Shown piece by piece: positions 16,396 to 28,059 of a stretch of DNA of 64,000 nt. How positions within the stretch are numbered: position 1 is the first letter of the stretch; every line of letters begins with the position of its first letter. A model generated the notes under the pieces. That model had not been told where the DNA came from. It did not search any database and saw only the letters and a list, made by a program, of their open reading frames with translations. Location: NCBI RefSeq assembly GCF_014268815.2, contig NZ_JABWRE020000001.1:1679001-1743000 (forward strand). Direction: 5' to 3'. Made by a program: the position numbers and the translations under genes. Source of the DNA: Pseudomonas urmiensis. GTDB taxonomy: Bacteria; Pseudomonadota; Gammaproteobacteria; Pseudomonadales; Pseudomonadaceae.

Positions 16396-16917
16396 TTACA
16401 GCTCGGTTGGCTGGATCACTTCGACCCAGTAGCCATCCGGGTCCTTGATGAACGCCAGGTGGTTCATGCGGCCATCGGCCAGGCGTTTCTGGAACGGCAC
16501 GTCGAGCGCTTCGAAGCGCGCGCAGGCAGCCACGACGTCTGGCACCGAGATGCAGATATGGCCGAAACCACGTGGATCGCTGTTGCCGTTGTGGTACGCG
16601 AACTCAGGATCGTTCTCGGTGCCGTGGTTGTGGGTCAACTCCAGTACGCCTGGGATCGACTTCATCCACTGGTGGCGGGCCGCGTCATCGGCAGGGATCT
16701 GCGCCGGGTCGACCAGGGCCAGGAAGTACAGGCTGAACTGTGCTTCGGGGAAGTCGCGCTTGTCTACCAAGCGAAAACCCAGGACGCGGGTGTAGAAGTC
16801 CAGCGACTTCTCGATGTCCTTGACCCGCAGCATGGTGTGGTTGAAGACGAATTGAGCGGTGGCGGTGTCCGGCTGAGCGGTAACGCCAGGCAGGGTGTTC
16901 AGATCGTTCAGGCTCAT
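16396..16917 (-). CDS. gloA: Lactoylglutathione lyase (glyoxalase I, long zinc-type)
   Basis: A 173-residue glyoxalase I that isomerises the glutathione-methylglyoxal hemithioacetal to S-lactoylglutathione. Metal-ligand segments are FNHTMLRVKD (His/Gln region), GVLELTHNHGTEN (Glu), GFGHICISV (His) and YWVEVIQP (Glu). The length matches the longer, human-like type (P. aeruginosa GloA3, classical P. putida enzyme) rather than the roughly 130-residue nickel form. ATG 16917 was chosen as the usual N-terminus; the upstream extension is not conserved-looking. Confidence 0.93.
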   Translation of the reverse strand: MSLNDLNTLPGVTAQPDTATAQFVFNHTMLRVKDIEKSLDFYTRVLGFRLVDKRDFPEAQFSLYFLALVDPAQIPADDAARHQWMKSIPGVLELTHNHGTENDPEFAYHNGNSDPRGFGHICISVPDVVAACARFEALDVPFQKRLADGRMNHLAFIKDPDGYWVEVIQPTEL

Positions 16918-17021
16918 GGGGGCTCCAGAGACGGGGCCGGGCCCTAGGCTTTGTATCCTGGGGCGCCAGCGGTAAAGACAGGCCGGCCATGATACGGGAC
17001 TGAAGCGATTGCGCAAAATGA

Positions 17022-17049
17022 AAGCGCCCTGCACGAGGGCAGGGCGCTT
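17022..17049 (-). terminator. Rho-independent terminator after mvaT-like gene
   Basis: AAGCGCCCT and AGGGCGCTT form a 9-bp stem that continues inwards (GC), and on the minus strand it is followed by TTCATTTT. It lies 107 bases past the stop of the H-NS-like gene and before gloA. Confidence 0.75.
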
Positions 17050-17155
17050 GAATTAGAGGCCCGCGTGTGCGGGCGCAGATGGGGTCGCTAATCCTTTAGC
17101 TGGTTCGATAGTGCGCCAGGCGCTGTGAAAAAAGTGTGAAGTGTATGTGCACGTT

Positions 17156-17530
17156 TCATGGCCGCAACCAACTTTCTACCGTCTTGGCGCCATACTCCTC
17201 TTTCCAGGCTTTAAGGCCCCGGTGATTGCCACCTTTGGTCTCGATCAGTTCTCCGGTGTGCGGGTTCTCGTAGACTTTCACTACCCGGGGTCGACGCTGC
17301 TGTTTGGGCGCCGCGCCCGGCGTCTTGGAAGCCACCTTGCTGCCGGCTTTAGGGTCGAGGATGGCAACGATATCGCGCAGGCCCTTGTCATAGCTTTTCA
17401 TCAGCCCGAGTAGTTTCTGCTCGAATTCGATTTCGCGTTTGAGGCCGGCATCCTTTTTCAGCGCTTCCAGTTGGGCAATCTGTTCCTGGAGGGCTTTTTC
17501 GGCAGCACGAAACTCTGCAAGTCTGGACAC
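17156..17530 (-). CDS. MvaT/TurA-family H-NS-like nucleoid protein
   Basis: A 124-residue xenogeneic silencer. Residues about 1-60 form the coiled-coil oligomerisation domain. A basic Pro-rich linker follows, then the DNA-binding domain with NPHTGELIETKGGNH and GLKAWKEEYG, typical of MvaT proteins, which bind AT-rich DNA through an RGN-like loop. I chose GTG at 17530, giving SRLAEFRAAEKAL after the initiator. This aligns with MvaT (SLINEYRATEEAI) and places AGGAG eight bases upstream. Starts at 17536 or 17539 would leave only one or two bases after the ribosome site. Confidence 0.9.
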   Translation of the reverse strand: MSRLAEFRAAEKALQEQIAQLEALKKDAGLKREIEFEQKLLGLMKSYDKGLRDIVAILDPKAGSKVASKTPGAAPKQQRRPRVVKVYENPHTGELIETKGGNHRGLKAWKEEYGAKTVESWLRP

Positions 17531-17879
17531 TGTCATCACTCCTGTAATTCAACTGTGGCAAGGGCGTGACGAACATTGAAGACGCGTTAAACGCCGGCCA
17601 CGTGGGTGGGTACAGCTGTTCGCTGTGGTCGAGTGTAGTAGTCGCTGGCTAGTGGGTAAACCGTAAACTTTCAATCAATTGATCTGGAACTAATTTAGTT
17701 TTTCGAACGGCAATTTATAACGTCCACGGGTGCCAACCGCCAGTTGTTTAGACCATGGTCCAATTGCCCGCGCCAGAGGCTTTGGGTGAACATTCAAGAT
17801 GCTGGTCGATATGTCTTCGGCTGTGCTGCAGTACCGCGGCCATTGACGGCGGCGGATTTGTTTTCGCCTTTCTTTTTGG
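17531..17879. other. AT-rich divergent intergenic region (mvaT-like / OprD porin)
   Basis: A 349-base region between two divergent genes, with an AT-rich core at about 17655-17735 and a GACCATGGTC palindrome near 17752-17761. It should hold both promoters. MvaT proteins often bind such AT-rich DNA and regulate themselves, but that is inference. No gene is apparent. Confidence 0.5.
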
Positions 17880-19181
17880 ATGTTCCCTCGCATGTTTGCC
17901 CCCCTCCCACTCGCCCCCGGGCGTCGTGTTGCCGGCCTGTTCTTGCTGTGTGCCGGTGTCAATGCCCAGGCCGCCGGTTTTGTTGAAGACACCACGGCCA
18001 AGCTTGAAGCACGCAATGTCTATTTCAACCGGGATTTTCGTGACGGCCACAGCAGTTCCAGCCAAGGCGCGTCCAAGCGCGAAGAGTGGGCCCAAGGCTT
18101 TATTCTCAATGTTCAGTCTGGTTATACCCAAGGGCCGATCGGTTTTGGTGTAGATGCGTTGGGCATGCTCGGCTTCAAGCTCGATTCAAGCCCGGCCGAC
18201 AGTAACAGTGGTTTGCTGCCCTCCAGCGGGCATGACCCACGCCGCTCTGCCGACCAATACGCAAAGCTCGGTGTGGCCGGCAAGGTGAAAGTTTCCAACA
18301 CTGTACTCAAGTACGGTTCGATGATGCCGGATGTGCCGCTGCTCAAGTACAACGACGGTCGTTTGCTGCCGACCCTGTTCCATGGTGCGATGCTTACCTC
18401 CGAAGAAGTGCATGACCTCAAGTTCACCCTGGCGCGCTTGAACCAGTACACCGCGCGGGACTCCACCGATCGCCAGGACATTCGCGTTCATTGCAAGAAC
18501 AAGCGCTATGCCTGCGATATCGAAGCCGATCACTTTGACCTGGCGGGCCTGGACTATCGCTTCAACGACCGCCTGAGCGCGCAATACCAGGTGGCCAAGC
18601 TTGAAAACATCTACCGCCAGCACTTCCTCGGTGTGGTTGCCAGCCAGCCGCTGGCGATGGGTAGCCTGTCGGCCGACCTGCGCCTGATCAAGAGTGACGA
18701 CATTGGAAACGCTCGCGCCGGCGAGATCGATCATCGTGCCTTCAGCGGCATGCTCGGCTACAGCCTGGGTGGCCACAAAGTCAGCGCTGGCTGGCAGCGC
18801 ATGTATGGCGAAAGTGCCATGCCTTACCTCGATGGCAGCAACCCGTACTTGGTCAACTACGCCCAGGTCAACGACTTCGCTGCCGCCCAGGAGCGCTCCT
18901 GGCAGCTGCGCTATGACTACGACTTCAAGGCGCTGGGCGTGCCGGGCTTGAGCTTCTTCACCCGCTACATCAACGGCGACCATATCAAGGTCCCGGGCAG
19001 CCGCGACGAGGGCAAGGAATGGGAGCGCGACACCGAGCTCAAGTACCAAGTGCAGAGCGGCACTTTCAAGGACGTCAGCGTGCGCCTGCGTAACTCCACC
19101 TACCGTAGCAACTATGAGAAGTGGGCACGCGACATGGACGAAACCCGGGTCATTGTCAGCTACAACTTCTCGATCCTGTAA
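17880..19181 (+). CDS. OprD-family outer-membrane porin
   Basis: A 433-residue OprD-type porin (429 if started at ATG 17892). A signal peptide ends after AQA near residue 33, followed by the mature start AGFVEDTTAKLEARNVYFNRDF, typical of OprD. The family segment EEWAQGFILN and the terminal aromatic strand (TRVIVSYNFSIL) are present. It forms an 18-stranded barrel for uptake of small acids or amino acids; the specific substrate cannot be read from the sequence. No transporter or enzyme neighbours indicate one. A hairpin follows at 19198. Confidence 0.92.
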   Translation: MFPRMFAPLPLAPGRRVAGLFLLCAGVNAQAAGFVEDTTAKLEARNVYFNRDFRDGHSSSSQGASKREEWAQGFILNVQSGYTQGPIGFGVDALGMLGFKLDSSPADSNSGLLPSSGHDPRRSADQYAKLGVAGKVKVSNTVLKYGSMMPDVPLLKYNDGRLLPTLFHGAMLTSEEVHDLKFTLARLNQYTARDSTDRQDIRVHCKNKRYACDIEADHFDLAGLDYRFNDRLSAQYQVAKLENIYRQHFLGVVASQPLAMGSLSADLRLIKSDDIGNARAGEIDHRAFSGMLGYSLGGHKVSAGWQRMYGESAMPYLDGSNPYLVNYAQVNDFAAAQERSWQLRYDYDFKALGVPGLSFFTRYINGDHIKVPGSRDEGKEWERDTELKYQVQSGTFKDVSVRLRNSTYRSNYEKWARDMDETRVIVSYNFSIL

Positions 19182-19197
19182 GTCGCTTTGCCAAAGC

Positions 19198-19226
19198 CCT
19201 GCGGCCAGCGCGACAATGGCCGCAGG
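19198..19226 (+). terminator. Hairpin after OprD porin gene
   Basis: CCTGCGGCCA and TGGCCGCAGG form a perfect 10-bp stem with a 9-base loop, 17 bases after the porin stop and just before cobF. The T-tract is short (TTC), so termination strength is uncertain. Confidence 0.55.
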
Positions 19227-19245
19227 TTCACAGACGGGCAGAGCG

Positions 19246-19995
19246 ATGAAGCAGCTGTTACTGATCGGCATCGGGCCTGGCGATCCACGCCAGGTCACCT
19301 ACGAGGCTGTGGATGCACTCAAGCGTGCCTCGGTGTTCTTCGTGCTCGACAAGGGCACCGACAAAGACGACTTGCTGCACCTGCGCAAGGCCATCCTTGA
19401 GCGTTACCGGCCGCAGGGCGGCTACCGCCTGGTGCAGGTCGAAGACCCGCTGCGCGACGGCCAGGCGGCCGATTATGTCGGCGCCGTGCGCGACTGGCAC
19501 CAGCAGCGCGCGGCACTGTATGCGCGTTTGCTCGACGAGCAGTTGCAGCCCGGTGATGTCGGCGCCTTCCTGCTTTGGGGAGAGCCTGGTTTGTATGACA
19601 GCACCCTGCGCATCCTTGACCTGGTGCGTGAGCTGGGTGTGCTGCTTGAGCTGCAGGTGATCCCCGGCATCAGCAGTGTCCAGGCCCTTGCCGCGCGCCA
19701 CCAGATCCCCCTCAATCGCATTGGCGAGCCACTGACGGTGTTGCCTGGTCGGCGCCTGGTCGAACAGGGGCGAATCGACAACGTGGTGGTGATGCTCGAT
19801 GGCCAGTGCGCGTTCGCCGGATTGGACGATCCACAGCTGCACATCTACTGGGGCGCGTATTTAGGGACGGCGGACGAAATTCTGATCGCCGGGCCCCTGC
19901 AGCAGGTCAAGGCGAGGATCGTTCAGGTGCGAGAGCAGGCTCGCCGGCGTAAGGGGTGGATCATGGATACCTACTTGTTGCGCCGAACAATCTAG
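19246..19995 (+). CDS. cobF: Precorrin-6A synthase (deacetylating), CobF
   Basis: A 249-residue tetrapyrrole methylase. The N-terminal GIGPGDP motif binds S-adenosylmethionine, and FLLWGEPGLYDS and VIPGISSVQALAA are further family segments. CobF methylates C-1 of precorrin-5 and releases acetate in aerobic cobalamin synthesis. The C-terminal WIMDTYLLRR segment fits the deacetylating type. ATG 19246 was used because it starts directly at the methylase domain. Other cob genes are not in the window. Confidence 0.9.
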   Translation: MKQLLLIGIGPGDPRQVTYEAVDALKRASVFFVLDKGTDKDDLLHLRKAILERYRPQGGYRLVQVEDPLRDGQAADYVGAVRDWHQQRAALYARLLDEQLQPGDVGAFLLWGEPGLYDSTLRILDLVRELGVLLELQVIPGISSVQALAARHQIPLNRIGEPLTVLPGRRLVEQGRIDNVVVMLDGQCAFAGLDDPQLHIYWGAYLGTADEILIAGPLQQVKARIVQVREQARRRKGWIMDTYLLRRTI

Positions 19996-20012
19996 AGGGA
20001 TTTTGCCTGTTG

Positions 20013-20042
20013 CGGCCTCATCGCGAGCAAGCCGGTCCTACA
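20013..20042 (+). repeat. REP element (single copy)
   Basis: CGGCCTCATCGCGAGCAAGC followed by CGGTCCTACA matches the P. putida REP core, slightly diverged. It lies between convergent cobF and the response-regulator gene. Confidence 0.65.
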
Positions 20043-20065
20043 CCGTCATCACCCAGATCGGACGC

Positions 20066-20416
20066 TTAGGGTGCGCCGAGAATCCCCACCACTTTGTCGC
20101 GTAGCTGATCGATGCTGAACGGCTTACCGATCATGTGCATGCCTTCAGGCACGTTGAAGCTGTCGGCATAGCCGCTGGCAAACAATACCGGCAGCAACGG
20201 GCGGATTTCCCGCGCTTTGCCCGCCAGCTCTTCGCCGCGCATGTCCGGCAAGCCGACGTCGGTCATCAGCAGGTCCAGGGGCTGGTCGGGGTTCTCGAGA
20301 ATCCGCAGGGCAGCGGTGGCGGTGTCCGCTTCGATGGCCGTGTAGCCCAGCTCGTCGAGCACTTCGACCATCAGCATGCGAACGATGTCGTCGTCTTCGA
20401 CTACCAGAAGGTGCAT
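20066..20416 (-). CDS. Single-domain response regulator (receiver only)
   Basis: A 116-residue receiver domain without an output domain. Acidic pocket residues are in VVEDDDIVR, the phosphorylation Asp is in LLMTDVGLPDMRG, the Thr/Ser is in LFASGYAD and the Lys is in MIGKPFS. It is divergent from the hybrid-kinase operon starting at about 20678. I infer that it belongs to the same phosphorelay, as a phosphate sink or shuttle to an unlinked partner. Confidence 0.88.
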   Translation of the reverse strand: MHLLVVEDDDIVRMLMVEVLDELGYTAIEADTATAALRILENPDQPLDLLMTDVGLPDMRGEELAGKAREIRPLLPVLFASGYADSFNVPEGMHMIGKPFSIDQLRDKVVGILGAP

Positions 20417-20677
20417 TGATCGGGATCCTGTACAAAAGAAGTGTCTCTACTCTGTGCCCAGAGCAGTGGCAGAAGTTCCCCAGCATAACGTTGCTGGTAA
20501 TTCGATGGAACGATTGACGCACGCTGTTCTCAAATACTGGCTAAATGCCCCTGCCAGATGCGGCAAAGCTGGTTAGACTTTGCGCTTGAACCAGTCAGCG
20601 CAGCAGCGGGCGCCACGCTACCAAGGGTGTTTCCGCCACATGTATTCAACGGACTTTTTTCGCTCGGGCGTTTTCAG

Positions 20678-24135
<3,458 letters not shown>

Positions 24136-24139
<4 letters not shown>

Positions 24140-24957
24140 CTAGCGAGCGCAACACCGATATCGAGATCCGGCTGCTGATCGAGGCGATCTACCTCAAGTA
24201 CAGCTACGATTTTCGCAATTACTCCGGCGCTTCGATCAAGCGTCGGATCCTTCACGCCCTGCGCCAGTTCGACTGTCGCACGGTGTCGGCGCTGCAAGAG
24301 CGGGTGCTGCACGACCCCGGCATGTTCATGCAGTTGCTGCAGTTCCTCACCATTCCGGTCAGCGAGATGTTTCGCGATCCCGGCCATTTCCTTGCCTTGC
24401 GTGAGGAAGTGGTGCCGCTGCTGCGCACCTGGCCCTCGATCAAGATCTGGATCGCCGGCTGCAGCACGGGCGAGGAGGTCTACTCCATGGCCATCCTGCT
24501 GCGCGAGGAAGGGCTGCTGGAGCGCACCATCCTCTATGCCACCGACATCAATCCGCACTCGCTGGAAAAAGCCAAGCAGGGCATCTACTCGATGCAGAGC
24601 ATGCACGGTTACGAAGAAAACTACCGCAAGGCGGGCGGGCGGCGCGACTTCAATGAGTACTACACCGCCGCCTACGGCAACGCCATCATGGACAGCAGCC
24701 TGCGCGACAACGTCACCTTCGCTGACCACAGCCTGGCCACCGACAGCGTGTTTTCCGAAACCCAGCTGGTGTCGTGCCGCAATGTGCTGATCTATTTCAA
24801 CAAGGACCTGCAGGATCGCGCCTTGGGCCTGTTTCACGAATCGTTGTGCCACCGCGGCTTTTTGCTGCTCGGCAGCAAAGAGTCGGTAGACTTCTCCGCC
24901 TACAGCGACCGTTTCGAAGCGTTGGTCAAGCCTGAACGGATTTTTCGCAAATCATGA
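24136..24957 (+). CDS. CheR-type protein-glutamate methyltransferase
   Basis: A 273-residue CheR family protein. The N-terminal helical domain (IKRRILHALRQF, PVSEMFRDP) precedes the SAM-binding domain with AGCSTGEEVYSMA, ATDIN and CRNVLIYF. The start is TTG at 24136, overlapping the kinase stop by four bases; it gives SERNTDIEIRLLIEAIY, a normal CheR N-terminus. There is no chemoreceptor, CheA or CheW here, so it may modify a remote receptor or act within the phosphorelay. Confidence 0.9.
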
Positions 24958-25529
24958 ACGGCGTCGATGCGGTAGTCATCGGCGCCTCGGCCGGCGGTGT
25001 CGCTGCGCTGTTCAAAGTGCTCGGCGGATTGCCACAGGGCTTTGCCATCCCGGTGCTGTGCGTGCTGCACCTGCCCGACGATCGCCACAGCCAGTTGGCC
25101 GAAGTGCTGCAGCGCAAGATTGGCCGCCCGGTGCGTGAGGCGCTGGACAAGGCGACGATCGAGCCGGGGCTTATCTATGTCGCAGGGCCCGGTTATCACC
25201 TGTCGGTGGAGGGTGATTTGAGCCTGTCGCTGAGCCAGGAGGCGCCGGTGCATTTCTCCCGCCCGGCGATCGATTTTCTGTTCACCTCCGCGGCTGATGC
25301 TTATCGCGCGGGGTTGCTTGGCGTGCTCCTGACCGGTGCCAACGAAGACGGCGCCCAGGGCCTTGCCTATATCAAACAATGCGGAGGCCGGACGGTGGTC
25401 CAGGACCCTGAAGATGCACAGGTCGCGCTGATGCCGGAGGCTGCGCTGGCCCTGCACAGCCCAGACCATATACTTTCTCTGAGCGGTATCGGGCAGTTGC
25501 TCGCCACCCTGGAAGCTCGCGCATGCTAA
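24954..25529 (+). CDS. CheB-type methylesterase lacking a receiver domain
   Basis: A 191-residue CheB catalytic domain. The triad is Ser12 (GASAGGV), His39 (CVLHLPDDRH) and an Asp in LLTGANEDGAQG. The usual N-terminal receiver (about 130 residues) is absent. The gene overlaps cheR by ATGA and the following kinase by seven bases. Without a receiver, activity cannot be switched on by direct phosphorylation, unless the separate receiver proteins of the operon do it by contact. Confidence 0.9.
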   Translation: MNGVDAVVIGASAGGVAALFKVLGGLPQGFAIPVLCVLHLPDDRHSQLAEVLQRKIGRPVREALDKATIEPGLIYVAGPGYHLSVEGDLSLSLSQEAPVHFSRPAIDFLFTSAADAYRAGLLGVLLTGANEDGAQGLAYIKQCGGRTVVQDPEDAQVALMPEAALALHSPDHILSLSGIGQLLATLEARAC

Positions 25530-26749
25530 GCCAAATCATCGCCAAACTGCTGATCGTCGACGACCTGCCGGAAAACCTGCTGGCCCTCGACGCCCTGATC
25601 CACGGCGAGGATCGTGAGGTGCATCAGGCGCAATCGGCCGAGCAGGCCTTGTCGCTGCTGCTCGAACATGAGTTCGCCCTGGCCATTCTCGATGTGCAGA
25701 TGCCGGGCATGAATGGCTTCGAGCTGGCCGAACTGATGCGTGGCACGGAAAAGACCAAGAACATCCCCATCGTCTTCGTCAGCGCCGCCGGGCGCGAAAT
25801 GAACTACGCCTTCAAAGGCTACGAAAGCGGCGCAGTGGACTTTTTGCACAAGCCGCTCGATACCCTGGCGGTGAAGAGCAAGGTCTCGGTGTTCGTCGAC
25901 CTGTATCGCCAGCGCAAAGTCCTCGATCGCCAATTACAGGCGTTGGAGCGCAGCCGCCAGGAGCAAGAGCTGCTGCTCAGCCAACTGCAGGTGGCCCGCG
26001 GCGAGCTGGAGCACGCGGTGCGTATGCGCGATGACTTCATGTCGATCGTCTCGCACGAAGTGCGCACCCCGCTCAACGGCCTGATCCTTGAAGCCCAGCT
26101 GCGCAAGATGCACCTGGCACGGGGTAATCTGGCCGCGTTCAGCGAGGACAAGCTGCAGGCCATGGTCGAGCGCGACGAGCGGCAGATCAACAGCCTGATC
26201 CGCCTGGTCGAAGACATGCTCGACGTCTCGCGCATCCGCACCGGCAAGTTGTCGCTGCGGCCCAAACCGTTCGATCTCGCCCAGCTGGTGCGCGGCCTGC
26301 TGGAGAATTTCGTCGCCCAGGCTAGCGCGCTGGACACGCGCATCGAGCTGGAACAGTGCCAGGCCCTGGCCGGCGAGTGGGATGAATTTCGGATTGAACA
26401 AGTGCTGGCCAACCTGTTGTCCAATGCCTTGCGCTACGGGCAACGACGACCGGTCAAGGTGCGGGTGTTCGCCCAGGACGGCATGGCCTGGGTGCAAGTC
26501 CAGGACCAGGGCATTGGCATCAGCGCCGCCAACCAGCAGCGGATATTCCAGCAGTTCGAGCGGGTGGCGGCCCAGCAGGCCAGCGGTGGCCTGGGCCTGG
26601 GGCTGTATATTTCCGAGCAGATCGTCCAGGCCCATGGCGGGCGCATTCAGGTCGACAGTGAGGAGGGCAAGGGCTCGACATTCAGCGTGCTGTTGCCGCT
26701 ACCGGCGCTGTCGCAACAAACCGACCAGGCGCAGGCAACCTCTGCGTAA
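25523..26749 (+). CDS. Receiver-histidine kinase hybrid protein
   Basis: A 408-residue cytoplasmic protein. An N-terminal receiver (about residues 8-125, LLIVDDLPENLLAL, phosphorylation Asp in LAILDVQMPGMNG, Lys in LHKPLD) is followed by a coiled coil (about 130-165), HisKA with the His in SIVSHEVRTPLNG, and an HATPase (NLLSNALRYG, DQGIGIS, GGLGLGLYIS). The receiver probably accepts phosphate from the large kinase or regulates its own kinase domain. ATG 25523 overlaps the cheB-like gene. No transmembrane helix is seen. Confidence 0.9.
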   Translation: MLSQIIAKLLIVDDLPENLLALDALIHGEDREVHQAQSAEQALSLLLEHEFALAILDVQMPGMNGFELAELMRGTEKTKNIPIVFVSAAGREMNYAFKGYESGAVDFLHKPLDTLAVKSKVSVFVDLYRQRKVLDRQLQALERSRQEQELLLSQLQVARGELEHAVRMRDDFMSIVSHEVRTPLNGLILEAQLRKMHLARGNLAAFSEDKLQAMVERDERQINSLIRLVEDMLDVSRIRTGKLSLRPKPFDLAQLVRGLLENFVAQASALDTRIELEQCQALAGEWDEFRIEQVLANLLSNALRYGQRRPVKVRVFAQDGMAWVQVQDQGIGISAANQQRIFQQFERVAAQQASGGLGLGLYISEQIVQAHGGRIQVDSEEGKGSTFSVLLPLPALSQQTDQAQATSA

Positions 26750-26793
26750 GCCTGGGGTCAGATGGCCAACTTATTGAATTTCAAGGCGTTGTC

Positions 26794-27171
26794 ATGAGCG
26801 AAGATGCACAAGACGTGGTACTGGTGGTCGAGGATGAACCGGCGATTCGGATGATCCTGCGTGATTACCTGTCCGGTGAGGGCTACCACGTGCTGGTGGC
26901 CGAGGATGGCCAGCAGGCGTTTGACATTCTGGCGAGAAAACCGCACCTGGATCTGATCGTCACCGACTTTCGCTTGCCGGGCGGCATTTCTGGGGTGCAG
27001 ATCGCTGAGCCTGCAGTGAAGCTGCGACCGGATCTGAAGGTGATCTTCATCAGCGGTTATCCGGCGGAGATCCTCGAATCCGGCAGCCCGATCGCGCGCA
27101 AGGCACCGATTCTGGCCAAGCCGTTTGATCTGGATACCCTGCACGAGCAGATCCAGATGCTGCTGCGCTGA
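26794..27171 (+). CDS. Single-domain response regulator
   Basis: A 125-residue receiver. The acidic pocket is in VVEDEPAIR, the phosphorylation Asp in LIVTDFRLPGG, then FISGYPAE and LAKPFDLD. It has no output domain. It ends the signalling operon, 44 bases after the receiver-kinase gene. Together with the divergent receiver at 20066, the locus has two free receivers and four receivers inside kinases. The output target cannot be identified from the window. Confidence 0.88.
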   Translation: MSEDAQDVVLVVEDEPAIRMILRDYLSGEGYHVLVAEDGQQAFDILARKPHLDLIVTDFRLPGGISGVQIAEPAVKLRPDLKVIFISGYPAEILESGSPIARKAPILAKPFDLDTLHEQIQMLLR

Positions 27172-27179
27172 TCATTCAA

Positions 27180-27237
27180 GGCCTCATCGCACGGGGCAAG
27201 CCGCTGCCGCCTTGCCCGCGATCAAGCCCCTACCGGC
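27180..27237. repeat. REP-like element
   Basis: GGCCTCATCGCACGGGGCAAG and a downstream CTTGCCCGCGAT resemble a degenerate inverted REP pair with short spacing. It lies between the convergent receiver and aldolase genes. Confidence 0.6.
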
Positions 27238-27243
27238 GAGCCG

Positions 27244-28038
27244 TCACTGCTGGTAATCGCGCCCTTCGCGATCGAGCTGACGGATCAGTGCATCCCAATG
27301 GCGCTGAATGCCTTCTCCAAGCCCATCGGAAAAGCGTTTGGACTGCTCGTGCACCTTGGCAATCGCCGCCGCTGAGGCGTGCAGCAACTCGGCATTGCCG
27401 CCCGCCTGCGCCGCCACCTGGATGTTGCAGGCACGTTCCAGCCCGTGCAGTTCACGGAACGCGTGCTCGACGCTGATGCCGCCGGTCAGCAGGCCATGAT
27501 TGCGCAGGATGAGAATGTTGCTCTGACCCAGATTGGCCACCAAGCGTTGCTGCTCGTCCAGATCCAGCGCCACGCCTTCGTAGTCGTGATAGACCACGCG
27601 GCTGTAATAGGCCAAGCCATGCTGGGAAATCGGCAGCAAGCCGTGGCGCTGTGCCGACACCGCCGCACCATCGCGGGTATGGGTGTGCAGCACGGCTTTC
27701 AGATCCGGGCGAGCGCGGTGGATAGCACTGTGAATGACATAGCCGGCCTGGTTGATGCCCAGCCCCAGCGGATCATCGATGATGCTGCCATCGACGTCGA
27801 CCTTGACCAGGTTGGAGGCGGTGATCTCGTCGAACAGCAGGCCGAAGGCGTTGATCAAGAAGTGCTCGTCCGGGCCTGGCACGCGGGCCGAGAAGTGCGT
27901 GTAGATATGGTCGGTCCAGCGAAACAGCGCCGCCAGGCGATAGGCGGCGGCCAGCTTGACCCGCACCTCCCACTCCTGGCTGCTGACTCGCTGGCGCACC
28001 GAGCGGGTGGCATCGGTGACGATAGACAATGAACGCAT
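27244..28038 (-). CDS. Class II aldolase/adducin family protein
   Basis: A 264-residue class II aldolase-fold protein. Zinc-ligand candidates are in VLHTHTRDG and LRNHGLL, and the THFSARVPG segment is typical of the family. GGAG lies six bases before ATG 28038. It is downstream of an acyl-CoA-dehydrogenase-like gene by 21 bases and probably in the same operon. Many family members are not aldolases but sugar or small-molecule enzymes, so the reaction is unknown. Confidence 0.85.
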   Translation of the reverse strand: MRSLSIVTDATRSVRQRVSSQEWEVRVKLAAAYRLAALFRWTDHIYTHFSARVPGPDEHFLINAFGLLFDEITASNLVKVDVDGSIIDDPLGLGINQAGYVIHSAIHRARPDLKAVLHTHTRDGAAVSAQRHGLLPISQHGLAYYSRVVYHDYEGVALDLDEQQRLVANLGQSNILILRNHGLLTGGISVEHAFRELHGLERACNIQVAAQAGGNAELLHASAAAIAKVHEQSKRFSDGLGEGIQRHWDALIRQLDREGRDYQQ

Positions 28039-28059
28039 GACAATCTCCGCTAGAGGGGG

